Of a stretch of 64,000 nt of DNA, positions 36,523 to 44,966 are shown in pieces; position 1 is the first letter of the stretch; the number at the start of each line of letters is the position of its first letter. A model generated the notes under the pieces. It was not told the origin of the DNA. It saw only the letters and a program-made list of their open reading frames with translations, and ran no database searches. Origin of the DNA: a bacterium (GTDB lineage: Bacteria; Patescibacteria; Paceibacteria; Moranbacterales; UBA1568); NCBI GenBank assembly GCA_021821305.1, contig JAKACP010000001.1, positions 558,001 to 622,000 of the forward strand, read 5' to 3'. Position numbers and translations under genes: made by a program.

Positions 36523-38739
36523 ATGGAAAACGTTACCAAGAAAATCCGGGAATTTTTCCTCGCATGGAGATGGGAAGCAGGAGGAGCAATACTCCTCCTG
36601 CTTTCGGTGCTCGTAAACCTCTTTCCGGAGGGATATGTCATCATCGGCGCGGATGTCACACAGGTCTTCAATCTGAATAATGGGACATACTCGCAACTTT
36701 TTTATGGGGGATTCGGAATATATTCACTCTTCTACCTTCCATTTTATATTCTCGACAAGATAGGTGTCTCCTGGACTGGACAGCTTTCCTGGTATCTCGG
36801 GTTGTTCCTGTTCGGCGCATACTTCTCTTTCCTCGGGTTCGTGAGGCTCATATTCCCGAAAATCCGTGGAGCAGTGCTGGCATTCGGGTCGCTCTTCTAT
36901 GCGGCGAACATCTACACGCTCTACATATTCACATCGACCTGGGGGTATACGCACTACCCGATACTCTACGTCTTCATCCCGATCATCACCGGACTGTATG
37001 TGAGGGCGCTTCAGGAGCCAAGAAAGATTTTCCCCGGACTATTCCTTCTGATGGTCGCACTCGCATCGATGAGCTTCAGCAATCCGGCGTTCGCGCTTTC
37101 TCTTGGGATCTACTTTGTCCTGCTTACTACCGTACTTTTTGTCTTTCGGATAGTCCGTTTCGACCGGAAGGTGATCGGCGTGATGGTAGTTCTCGCTCTC
37201 TTCGCTGTTGCGCTCAACGCATATTGGATGCTTCCGACGGCGACACAGATGAGCGCAGGCATAGAGGGAGTCGCCTCGTCAACCGATATCAGTCTCGCCG
37301 AGTCGCTTCGGAAAACATCGAACACGATATTCGATACGCTCCGGATGGTGCAGACACACGAGAAGGATATGTTCTACCCGTACAATTTCCCGTATCCGGA
37401 ATTCGCGTGGTTCAAGCCAGTCCTCGTCGCGCTCTCGTTCGCTCCGATAGCCGCCATGATCCTGTTCGGGCTCATGTTCTTTCGGAGGAGCGGATCGGAG
37501 CAAGGAAATCTCAGATGGTATCTCGCGCTCTTTTTCATGCTCGCGGTACTGGTCCCGTTGGTCGCGCGGGTCAGAGCGCCCTTCGAGTTCAATGATTTCC
37601 TCTTTCAGCTCCCAGGAATCAGCGTCCTGCGAGGATATGACAAGCTCGCGATTTATACGCCGTTCCTCATCGTCACGCTCTCTTTCCTCGCGCTCGCGGC
37701 CAGGGAGGGGAAGCGCTATTTCCGTCTCCTGCTCGGCGCATCCTTCCTGGTCCTATTCCTGCTCGCGCTTCCGTTCTTCGTCGGAGGTATTCAGACCAGA
37801 TTGAGCGCGGCCTTTGCCGGTGACAGCGCCAAGGATTTCCGGAAGGCAAGCTATAGCTCGCTCGTGAAGATTCCTGACGGATATCATTCCCTGCGCGAAA
37901 TGCTGCCAGCGGATGATGACGGAAAAGTGACCGCCCTTCCGTTTTCTCCGGCATCGAGCGTCGGCCGCGTCGATCTTTCGGAATGGAAGGCGAATGGGCC
38001 GAGTATCATCCCAAGGATGCTTCCGGGGAAAGGCTATGTCGAGCCGAATGGTGATCATATCCCAGGAATCCGCTTTGCCCGAGATTACGATGATCCGGAC
38101 CGGGATCCGGAAAAACTTCTCGATCTCTATGGACTGCTCGGAATCCGGTATATCGTCTATCACAAGGATGTCCCAGCGGAGCGATTTCGGAAGGCGGAGC
38201 CGGCGCGGGTGTACATGGAGGAGCGCGGATTCATCCGAGAGCTCTCGGAGACTGACTCATTCTTCCTCTATCGCCTCGACGATCGATTCGTGTTTCCGTA
38301 CGCGTACTCGGGAAGCAGCGGATTTTCCGTCGGTCCGAAAACCGTCGATATTTCCGAAAAAGTTAGCGGGCTTCGCGAATCTCTCGAGCCTATCCCGTAT
38401 GCCAGGGAGCATCCTCGACATATACTCCTCCCGATCGAGAGCGTGCCTTCTGGTGAGAGCATATATCTGAGCGAGAAGCATGACAATCTATGGGAAGCGG
38501 TCTATATCGCCCCTGACGGATCGAGACGGACACTCGAACGCAATGAGCGAGTGAATTTCGCGAATGCATGGACCGTGGAGGGGCGACTTTCCGGCGGAAG
38601 TATAGAAATCACCCATAAATCGTTCCGGTGGCTCGTTGTCGGGCTGTGGATTTCCGGTGCAACGCTCCTGCTTGTGATTTTCTTCCTGATTTATCGTATA
38701 ATGAAACACTATGGGAAACGGACGAGAACGAATCGATGA
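36523..38739 (+). CDS. GT-C fold membrane glycosyltransferase, large
   Basis: 738 residues with about 12 membrane helices in the first 430 and a 300-residue outer tail. The first outer loop reads IIGADVTQVFNL, where the Asp would be the acid/base residue. AYWMLPTATQMSAGI after helix 6 matches the N-terminal part of arabinofuranosyltransferase-type GT-C proteins and the paralogue at 32761. A C-terminal helix (about 700-725) re-anchors the tail. The gene for a small three-helix membrane protein overlaps its end by 29 bases. No lipid-donor motif is visible, so activity is a family-level inference. Confidence 0.75.
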   Translation: MENVTKKIREFFLAWRWEAGGAILLLLSVLVNLFPEGYVIIGADVTQVFNLNNGTYSQLFYGGFGIYSLFYLPFYILDKIGVSWTGQLSWYLGLFLFGAYFSFLGFVRLIFPKIRGAVLAFGSLFYAANIYTLYIFTSTWGYTHYPILYVFIPIITGLYVRALQEPRKIFPGLFLLMVALASMSFSNPAFALSLGIYFVLLTTVLFVFRIVRFDRKVIGVMVVLALFAVALNAYWMLPTATQMSAGIEGVASSTDISLAESLRKTSNTIFDTLRMVQTHEKDMFYPYNFPYPEFAWFKPVLVALSFAPIAAMILFGLMFFRRSGSEQGNLRWYLALFFMLAVLVPLVARVRAPFEFNDFLFQLPGISVLRGYDKLAIYTPFLIVTLSFLALAAREGKRYFRLLLGASFLVLFLLALPFFVGGIQTRLSAAFAGDSAKDFRKASYSSLVKIPDGYHSLREMLPADDDGKVTALPFSPASSVGRVDLSEWKANGPSIIPRMLPGKGYVEPNGDHIPGIRFARDYDDPDRDPEKLLDLYGLLGIRYIVYHKDVPAERFRKAEPARVYMEERGFIRELSETDSFFLYRLDDRFVFPYAYSGSSGFSVGPKTVDISEKVSGLRESLEPIPYAREHPRHILLPIESVPSGESIYLSEKHDNLWEAVYIAPDGSRRTLERNERVNFANAWTVEGRLSGGSIEITHKSFRWLVVGLWISGATLLLVIFFLIYRIMKHYGKRTRTNR

Positions 38740-39070
38740 AATGGAGGTGGCGAAGCGATTTTTCCGTGAACGGAAGAAAGATGCCTTTTTCTTGATCGCG
38801 AGCGTCTTTCTCGGCGTCTTCCTTGAGTGGGATATCGTCGAGATCGCTATTTTTTCCCTCCTCGTCTGGTCCATCATCGGACCGATATCTATGAGAATCC
38901 TCGCCGCCATAGCGCTTTTCTTTCTCTCGATCGTTCCCTTTCTCCTGGTGCTTGATCGGGAGGATCAGGCGGAACAATACGCGGTGTACGCGTATTACTT
39001 CCTCGTCATGGCCGTCATCAGAGGAATTGCAGACCTGAAGACGGAAGAGCGGGTCTCACGCCCTGAATAA
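38711..39070 (+). CDS. small three-helix membrane protein
   Basis: 119 residues: charged N terminus (RERIDEMEVAKRFFRERKK), three predicted membrane helices, charged C terminus. No family was recognised. It begins inside the end of the GT-C gene (29-base overlap), so translation is probably coupled; ATG 38741 just after the GT-C stop is an alternative start. A partner role to the GT-C enzyme is suggested only by this coupling. Confidence 0.62.
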   Translation: MGNGRERIDEMEVAKRFFRERKKDAFFLIASVFLGVFLEWDIVEIAIFSLLVWSIIGPISMRILAAIALFFLSIVPFLLVLDREDQAEQYAVYAYYFLVMAVIRGIADLKTEERVSRPE

Positions 39071-39083
39071 AAGAAATCATGGC

Positions 39084-39112
39084 TTGCAGAAGGGGAAAAA
39101 GAGGCGTATTAT
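39084..39112 (+). promoter_or_regulatory. sigma70-type promoter of the GT2-ugd unit
   Basis: TTGCAG and TATTAT are separated by 17 bases, 26 bases before the start at 39138. The -10 box lies inside a near-palindrome (GAGGC...GCCTC), a possible control site. Confidence 0.65.
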
Positions 39113-39137
39113 AGCCTCATAGTTTTAATTGACTTCT

Positions 39138-40079
39138 ATGGAAAACGGGAAACCGTATATCTCGGCGGTCGTGCCGGTATACAATGAAGAGGGGAACGTG
39201 GTCGAACTGCACCGCCGGATCAGGGAGGCGTGTGAAAAACTCGGCCGACCGTACGAGATCATCTTCGTCGACGATGGCTCGACGGACAAGACGGTCGAGC
39301 TCTGCCGCGACCTCTCGCCGCTTCGGCTCATCGTCTTCCGCAAGAATTTCGGACAGACGGCGGCATTCGACGCGGGAATCAAGGCGGCGACGGGTGATAT
39401 CGTCGTCACGATGGACGGCGACCTGCAGAACGACCCCGCCGATATCCCGCTTCTCCTCGCCGAGATCGACCGGGGCTACGACATCGTCTCGGGATGGCGC
39501 CACAAGCGCAAGGACAGCTTCATGAAGAAGTTCTTTTCCCGCGGGGCGAACCTCCTTCGCAAGGGGCTCGTCAAGGACGGCATCCATGATTCGGGGTGCA
39601 GTCTCAAGGCGTACCGCCGGGAATGTTTCGACGGGGTCGACCTCTTCGGCGAGATGCACCGGTTCATGCCGGCCCTGCTCCAGCTCGACGGGTTCCGCGT
39701 ATCGGAGGTCAAAGTCTCGCATCATCCTCGGATCCACGGCGTGACCAAGTACAATTGGAAGCGCGCGATCAAGGGATTCGTCGATATGCTCTTCATCTGG
39801 TTCTGGCGCAAGTACTCGCATCGGGCGATCCACCTCTTCGGCGGGACGGGGCTTTTCCTGGGAATCATCGGGACGGGGGTCCTCGGCTGGATGTTCGTCG
39901 AGAAGGTGTTCTTCGGCGCCTCGCTCGCCGAGCGCATCTGGCCCCTCGTCGGAACACTGCTCGTCTTGGTCGGTGTACAGCTCTTCATCTTCGGTATCCT
40001 CGTGGATATCGCGGTCAAGACCTACTACAGCCAGCGCGGTCGGATGAACTATTCCGTCCGGGAGACAACGAATCAATAA
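39138..40079 (+). CDS. polyprenyl-phosphate GT2 glycosyltransferase (DPM1/ArnC-like)
   Basis: 313 residues. GT2 domain SAVVPVYNEEGNV, FVDDGSTDKT and the metal motif MDGDLQNDPADI (DGD in place of DAD), then SGCSLKAYRR. Two C-terminal membrane helices (about 235-260 and 270-295). It should load a sugar on polyprenyl phosphate for outer-face GT-C enzymes. It is a second enzyme of this type, distinct from the one at 21716. The ATG at 39138 is preferred over an upstream TTG. Promoter just upstream; ugd follows after 22 bases. Confidence 0.9.
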   Translation: MENGKPYISAVVPVYNEEGNVVELHRRIREACEKLGRPYEIIFVDDGSTDKTVELCRDLSPLRLIVFRKNFGQTAAFDAGIKAATGDIVVTMDGDLQNDPADIPLLLAEIDRGYDIVSGWRHKRKDSFMKKFFSRGANLLRKGLVKDGIHDSGCSLKAYRRECFDGVDLFGEMHRFMPALLQLDGFRVSEVKVSHHPRIHGVTKYNWKRAIKGFVDMLFIWFWRKYSHRAIHLFGGTGLFLGIIGTGVLGWMFVEKVFFGASLAERIWPLVGTLLVLVGVQLFIFGILVDIAVKTYYSQRGRMNYSVRETTNQ

Positions 40080-40101
40080 CCAAAATCGAATCGTCAACAT
40101 C

Positions 40102-41412
40102 ATGAAACTCGCTTTTATCGGGACGGGGTACGTGGGACTGGTATCGGGGACCTGTATGGCCGAAATCGGACACGAAGTGGTCTGCGCGGATATCGACAAG
40201 AAAAAGATCGACAAGCTCAAGCGGGGCGGGATCCCGATATATGAGTTCGGGCTCGAGGAGCTCGTCCGGGAAAACCTGCGGCAAGGAAGACTATCCTTCA
40301 CGACGGATGTCGGCAAGGCGATCCGCGAGGCCGACGTCATCTTCTCGGCGGTCGGGACGCCGCCTGATCCCAAGACCGGTGAAGCGGACCTCAAATACGT
40401 CTTTTCCGCCGCGGAAATCTTCGGAAAGAATCTCAACGGCTACAAGATCTTCGTAAACAAGTCGACCGTGCCCGTCGGGACGGCCGACCGGGTACGAGAG
40501 GCGATCGCCCGGGCAAGCGACGGCAAGTACGAATTCGATGTCGTCTCGAACCCGGAATTCCTCCGCGAAGGCGCGGCGGTCAAGGATTTCCTCAACCCGG
40601 ACCGCGTCATCGTCGGCGCGGATTCGGAGCGCGCGTGGGAGATCATGGAAAAGGTCTACCGCCCGATCGCCCGATCGGGGCGCCCGGTGGTGCTCACCGA
40701 CGTGAAGAGCGCGGAGATCATCAAATATGCCTCCAACGCCTTCCTCGCGACCAAGATATCGTTCATCAACGAGATCTCGCGCTTCATCGACAAGGCGGGC
40801 GGCAACGTCAAGGAAGTCTCCCGCGGTATGGGCTTCGACAGCCGTATCGGCTCGCGGTTCCTCTACGCCGGGATAGGCTATGGCGGATCGTGCTTCCCCA
40901 AGGACGTCAAAGCGCTCATCCACACCGGCAAGGAGCACGGCATGGATTTCACCATCCTCGAGGCGGTCGAGAAGGCCAACGAGCGCCAGAAACTCCTGCC
41001 CGTAGCGCACCTCAAGAAATCGCTCAAGACCCTCAAAGGTAAGAAAATCGCCCTCTGGGGGCTTTCATTCAAGCCGAGGACCGATGATGCGCGCGAATCG
41101 CCCGCACTCTCGATCATCGAATCCCTGACCAAAGCAGGCGCGACGGTGACCGCGTTCGATCCGGTCGCGACCGAGAACGCCAAGACGTTCATCGGCAGGA
41201 ATCCGCGCGTGAAATACGCCGCCAAACAATACGACGCCACGGACAAGGCGGATGCGCTCGTCATCGTCACCGAGTGGGATGAGTTCCGCACGGCGGACTA
41301 TGCCGAACTCGCGAAGCGTATGAAGGGGAGCGTGATCGTCGACGGCCGCAACATCCTCGAGCGCGAGGAAGCGGAAGCGGCGGGATTCAAGTATTTCGGC
41401 ATCGGCGTCTGA
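40102..41412 (+). CDS. ugd: UDP-glucose 6-dehydrogenase
   Basis: 436 residues. NAD motif IGTGYVGLVSGTCMAEIG, VNKSTVPVGTAD, the loop FLREGAAVKDF, and the catalytic Cys in GIGYGGSCFPKD. Family-typical three-domain layout and length. It oxidises UDP-glucose to UDP-glucuronate. With the epimerase at 14352 it would give UDP-galacturonate. It is in one unit with the GT2 gene before it and the methyltransferase after it (10-base gap). Confidence 0.96.
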   Translation: MKLAFIGTGYVGLVSGTCMAEIGHEVVCADIDKKKIDKLKRGGIPIYEFGLEELVRENLRQGRLSFTTDVGKAIREADVIFSAVGTPPDPKTGEADLKYVFSAAEIFGKNLNGYKIFVNKSTVPVGTADRVREAIARASDGKYEFDVVSNPEFLREGAAVKDFLNPDRVIVGADSERAWEIMEKVYRPIARSGRPVVLTDVKSAEIIKYASNAFLATKISFINEISRFIDKAGGNVKEVSRGMGFDSRIGSRFLYAGIGYGGSCFPKDVKALIHTGKEHGMDFTILEAVEKANERQKLLPVAHLKKSLKTLKGKKIALWGLSFKPRTDDARESPALSIIESLTKAGATVTAFDPVATENAKTFIGRNPRVKYAAKQYDATDKADALVIVTEWDEFRTADYAELAKRMKGSVIVDGRNILEREEAEAAGFKYFGIGV

Positions 41413-41422
41413 TGCCACCCGT

Positions 41423-42109
41423 ATGTCCATAGAGAACCCGAGCTACAACATCGGTTCGATCGAACATCCCGACATGGCCGAAGGCGGGCGCGGGCTGGAA
41501 AATTACGAGGACGTCTTCGGCTTCCGGCGCGAAGAGCTCGAAGGGCTCTCCGTCGCCGATCTCGGCTCCGGGACCAGGCTCCGATTCGAGAACGGGCTTC
41601 GCGAGGCCGGTATCCACGCGGATGTCGTGAATCTGAGCCCGGATTTCCAATTTCCGGAAATCGCCAGCAAAGTACGGGCCGCCAATCCCGAGGCGTCGCT
41701 CGTCGCAGCTCTCGGGGAAAAGCTTCCGTTCCCCGAAGGGACGTTCGACCGGGTGTTCGCGCTCCACGTGCTCGAGCATATCCGGACGAGCTTTCCCGAT
41801 TTCGTCCTCGAAGCGGCGCGCACCCTCAAGGAGGGCGGCAAGGCGTCCCTCGGGCCGACATCGCTCGATAGCCGGGGAAAGCTCAAGCACGCGTCCTATG
41901 ACACGCTCGTGAACGATACCGACCTCATGGAAAAGCTCCGGGAGATGGGTGTCTCGGTGTCCAAGCGGATGCTCAGCGAAACCGAAACCATCGACGATAC
42001 CGAAGCGACCGCGATGTCGGGGAACCGGCTCCGCAAATGCGTCATCGTCCTCTCCAAGACTGCGCGACATGGTCAAAGTACTTCGGAATCAACATCCAGG
42101 GTGTTATAG
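41423..42109 (+). CDS. class I SAM-dependent methyltransferase
   Basis: 228 residues. VADLGSGTRLRFENGL is motif I (DLGSG), ALGEKLPFPEGTFDRVFALHVLEHI is motif II-III of the Methyltransf_11 group. Short for this family but complete. Substrate unknown; a sugar O- or carboxyl-methylation is possible in this setting. The C-terminal 15 residues are low-complexity (Ser/Thr-rich) and read through a segment with no visible domain. The next gene begins 17 bases after the stop. Confidence 0.82.
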   Translation: MSIENPSYNIGSIEHPDMAEGGRGLENYEDVFGFRREELEGLSVADLGSGTRLRFENGLREAGIHADVVNLSPDFQFPEIASKVRAANPEASLVAALGEKLPFPEGTFDRVFALHVLEHIRTSFPDFVLEAARTLKEGGKASLGPTSLDSRGKLKHASYDTLVNDTDLMEKLREMGVSVSKRMLSETETIDDTEATAMSGNRLRKCVIVLSKTARHGQSTSESTSRVL

Positions 42110-42126
42110 TACATCTGATATCAAAT

Positions 42127-42609
42127 ATGGGACCGAAAATCATAGCCTACATAGATGGGGCAAACCTTCACCAGGGATCAAAAAGTCTTGGCTGGCCTTT
42201 GGACTATGCCCGGTTTCGCGTATGGCTCAAGGAAAAATACGATGTTGAAACCGCGTATCTTTTTATCGGATTGATTCCCAAGAACAAAGATCTGTATACC
42301 TCGTTGCAGGAATCGGGATATGTGCTGGTATACAAAGAGGTGACCTACGACGGAAACGGAAAAGTGAAAGGCAATTGCGATGCGGATCTCGTGCTCAAAG
42401 TCACCTCGGATTTTTACGAGGAACATTTTGACGGGATGATCCTTGTCTCAAGTGATGGAGATTATGCCGGCCTCGTCGAATTTCTCAAGAAGAGAGACAA
42501 ATTCCGAACGCTCATTTCTCCGAGCAATAACTGCTCTTTCCTCCTCAGGAAATTGAATATTCCGATCGTATATCTCGATTCCAAGAAAAATATCCTGAAA
42601 AGGAGATAA
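42127..42609 (+). CDS. NYN-domain (LabA/DUF88-like) putative ribonuclease
   Basis: 160 residues. PIN-like NYN fold with conserved acidic residues: AYIDGANLHQ, NCDADLVLKVTSDF and LVSSDGDYAGLVEFL provide the metal-binding Asp set. NYN proteins are single-strand RNases or their non-catalytic relatives. ATG 42127 is preferred over 42037, which would overlap the methyltransferase gene. It has its own terminator right after the stop. Its presence in a glycan cluster is odd; no linked RNA gene was seen. Confidence 0.84.
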   Translation: MGPKIIAYIDGANLHQGSKSLGWPLDYARFRVWLKEKYDVETAYLFIGLIPKNKDLYTSLQESGYVLVYKEVTYDGNGKVKGNCDADLVLKVTSDFYEEHFDGMILVSSDGDYAGLVEFLKKRDKFRTLISPSNNCSFLLRKLNIPIVYLDSKKNILKRR

Positions 42610-42615
42610 AAAGAA

Positions 42616-42655
42616 AAGACCCCCGACAGGTACGGATCCTGTCAGGGTTCTCTTC
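42616..42655 (+). terminator. rho-independent terminator
   Basis: GACCCCCGACAGG and CCTGTCAGGGTTC form an imperfect stem with a 7-base loop, just after the NYN gene; the run TTCTCTT follows. Confidence 0.75.
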
Positions 42656-42714
42656 ATAGTGATGGCTCCAGTGTACGTCATTTTTATGACGGTGTCAATG
42701 GGGAAGAAAATCCC

Positions 42715-43923
42715 ATGAAAATCCTGTTTCTCAATTATGAGTATCCGCCGCTCGGCGGAGGCGCGGCCAACGCGACGCAGTACATCCTGCGCGAGTTTTC
42801 GCGCATGCCGGACGTCGAAGCGCACCTCGTGACCTCGGGAATGGGGGAGAAATACGAGAAAGAACATATCGGAGGCTCGGTGTGGGTGCATCGGCTCCCG
42901 ATCGGCAAGGACCCGGCCAAGATCCATTCCCAGTCGGTCCGTGACCTCCTCGTCTACACATGGAAGGCATGGCATTTTTCCTCTCGGCTCGTGCGCGAGG
43001 CCGAAGCGGAGGGGAAGGCGTTCGAACGGACGATCGCGTTCTTCGGTATCCCGTGCGGCGCGCTCGCGCTCTGGCTCAAGTGGAGGCACGGTATCCCGTA
43101 CCTCGTCTCGCTCCGCGGGTCGGATGTACCCGGCTACAGCGAGAAATATGACCGGCTCTACCTCTTCCTCGCGCCGCTCGTCCGCCTCGTCTGGAGGAAA
43201 GCGCTCGCAGTCGTGCCGAACAGCCGTGGACTGGCCGAGCTTGCACAAAAGACCGCGCCAAAACAGGCGTTCGATATCATTCCGAACGGCGTCGACACGG
43301 AGGAATTCCGGCCCGACCCGGCACGCGAGCACGACGGATACTTCCGCATCCTTACCGTGTCGCGGCTCACGCCCCGCAAGGGGATCCGGTTCCTCATCCG
43401 GGCGATGAAATCGCTCAAAGAGAAGAATGAGAAACTGGAGTTGTGGATCGCCGGCGATGGCGAAGAGCGTCCTGTGCTCGAAGCGCTCGCCAAGGAATGC
43501 GGCGTGTCCGACAAGGTCAAATTCTTCGGCCCCATTCCTCACGGAGATCTTGGTAGGTACTATGGCCTCGCCGACGTGTTCTGTCTGCCATCCCTCAACG
43601 AAGGCATGAGCAACACCATGCTCGAGGCGCTCGCCGCGGGGCTCCCCATAGTCGCCACGGTAACCGGCGGGACCGAGGAACTCGTGGTCTCCGGCGAAAA
43701 CGGTCTCTCCGTCCTACAACAGTCGCCCGAGGATCTCGCCGAGAAGATCAGCACGCTCGCCGCCGACCCAGCGCTCCGCGAGCGCATGGGGAATGCGAGC
43801 CGCGTCCGCGCGGAGGAAATGAGCTGGAAACGGGTAGCAGAGCGGTTTCTTGAGCTTTGCTCAATGGAAAAACACAAATCTCAGAGCACAAAAATCCAAA
43901 CAAAGCACAAACCACAAAACTGA
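42715..43923 (+). CDS. GT4 family glycosyltransferase with repeat-derived tail
   Basis: 402 residues. N-terminal NYEYPPLGGGAANATQYI, donor domain VSRLTPRKG and EGMSNTMLEALAAGLPIVA with a clear E-x7-E. Length is typical of GT4, but the last 20 or so residues (about EKHKSQSTKIQTKHKPQN) are coded by the AC-rich repeat at 43866-43925 and are therefore not part of the fold. The preceding gap (42656-42714) holds no recognisable gene or strong promoter. Confidence 0.88.
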   Translation: MKILFLNYEYPPLGGGAANATQYILREFSRMPDVEAHLVTSGMGEKYEKEHIGGSVWVHRLPIGKDPAKIHSQSVRDLLVYTWKAWHFSSRLVREAEAEGKAFERTIAFFGIPCGALALWLKWRHGIPYLVSLRGSDVPGYSEKYDRLYLFLAPLVRLVWRKALAVVPNSRGLAELAQKTAPKQAFDIIPNGVDTEEFRPDPAREHDGYFRILTVSRLTPRKGIRFLIRAMKSLKEKNEKLELWIAGDGEERPVLEALAKECGVSDKVKFFGPIPHGDLGRYYGLADVFCLPSLNEGMSNTMLEALAAGLPIVATVTGGTEELVVSGENGLSVLQQSPEDLAEKISTLAADPALRERMGNASRVRAEEMSWKRVAERFLELCSMEKHKSQSTKIQTKHKPQN

Positions 43924-43925
43924 AA
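43866..43925. repeat. AC-rich dispersed repeat, copy A2
   Basis: About 60 bases with the core CACAAAAATCCAAACAAAGC. Shared cores occur at 46828-46912 and 51066-51200. This copy is read as the C terminus of the GT4 gene. Confidence 0.65.
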
Positions 43926-43927
43926 AC

Positions 43928-43947
43928 GAATCGCTCGGAATGACAGT
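43928..43947. repeat. REP-like fragment
   Basis: CGAATCGCTCGGAATGACAG is the start of the REP-type sequence ATTCCGAGCGA read on the other strand. It lies between the GT4 stop and the next gene. Confidence 0.45.
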
Positions 43948-43954
43948 CACCACT

Positions 43955-44902
43955 ATGATCCCAAAGAAAAAAATTCTCTTTCTCCTGAAACTCGCCGTGA
44001 CGTCCGGGCTCGTCGCGCTCCTCATCGAGAAGGTGGACTGGACGGCAATAGGAGAGAAGTTCTCGGAAGCATCGCTCCCGCTCGTTCTCGCCGCGTTCGC
44101 TTTCTATGTCATCGGCATGCTCATCTCGGTCGGACGCTGGCGCGTGACGGCGCGGTTCAAGAAGTTCGATCTCCCGTTCGCGGACGCGGTCCGATTCCAC
44201 CTCGCTGGACTCTTCATCAACAATTTCCTCCCGTCGTTCCTCGGAGGGGACGCCTACCGAAGCTACCTCCTCGGGCGCGAGGACAAGCGCTACGCGGCGG
44301 CGACTTCGACCGTCATCTTCGTGAGATTCGTCGGGCTGTGGGCGACGATCGCGCTCTTTCTCGCCTTCGGCTTCCTCTCCTATGGCACCGTATTCTCGCA
44401 ACCGATGTTCTCGCTGTTCGGCCTCGGCCTCGGGATTTTTTTCGTGTTCGATGTCCTCCTCACCCTTTTCTCCGATCGGGCGCCGGTGCAGAGGCTCTTC
44501 TCGATATTCCCGAAGAAGCTCCAGGGGTTCTTTCGGGAGATCGGCGGGTATACGGATCGGAACTTCCTCTGGGAGAGCTTCCTCGTCTCGCTCGCCTTCT
44601 CCTTCGTCGGAGTCGGACTCTTCAACTTGGCGCTTTTTTCCGCGTTCGGGGAATCGGTCCCGGTCATCCCGTACCTCTCCGTCGTGTTTTTGACGAGTTT
44701 CGTCTCGAGCCTGCCGCTTTCCGTGAACAATATCGGTCTCAAGGAGTGGGCCTACTACACCTTTTTTCCGCTCATCGGCATCAGTCCCGAAGCGGCGCTC
44801 GCCGTGGCGCTCCTCGGGCGGTTCCTCCAGATGTTCGCGAGCCTCTTCGGGGCCCGATCCTTTTTCAAGGAAAAGAAACGACGGCTGGCGGAGAACGGTT
44901 GA
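43955..44902 (+). CDS. LPG-synthase-TM (YbhN/AglD) family membrane protein
   Basis: 315 residues with about eight membrane helices. Family features: GRWRVTARFKKF, FLPSFLGGDAYRSYLL (a PS.xGGD.xR signature of the LPG_synthase_TM family) and the last helix pair with PLSVNNIGLKEW. The family is associated with phospholipid-linked transfers and often sits in glycan clusters, with unsettled function. ATG 43955 is used because the two ATGs upstream (43850 and 43940) lie in repeat DNA. Confidence 0.85.
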   Translation: MIPKKKILFLLKLAVTSGLVALLIEKVDWTAIGEKFSEASLPLVLAAFAFYVIGMLISVGRWRVTARFKKFDLPFADAVRFHLAGLFINNFLPSFLGGDAYRSYLLGREDKRYAAATSTVIFVRFVGLWATIALFLAFGFLSYGTVFSQPMFSLFGLGLGIFFVFDVLLTLFSDRAPVQRLFSIFPKKLQGFFREIGGYTDRNFLWESFLVSLAFSFVGVGLFNLALFSAFGESVPVIPYLSVVFLTSFVSSLPLSVNNIGLKEWAYYTFFPLIGISPEAALAVALLGRFLQMFASLFGARSFFKEKKRRLAENG

Positions 44903-44916
44903 TAGGTGAAGCGAAT

Positions 44917-44950
44917 AAAAAAACGGGCATGAGCCCGTTTTCTCTTTTTT
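44917..44950. terminator. bidirectional terminator between convergent genes
   Basis: AAACGGGC/GCCCGTTT stem with 4-base loop ATGA between the stops at 44902 (plus) and 44967 (minus); A- and T-runs on both sides serve both strands. Confidence 0.88.
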
Positions 44951-44966
44951 ATTGACTGTTAACTGA

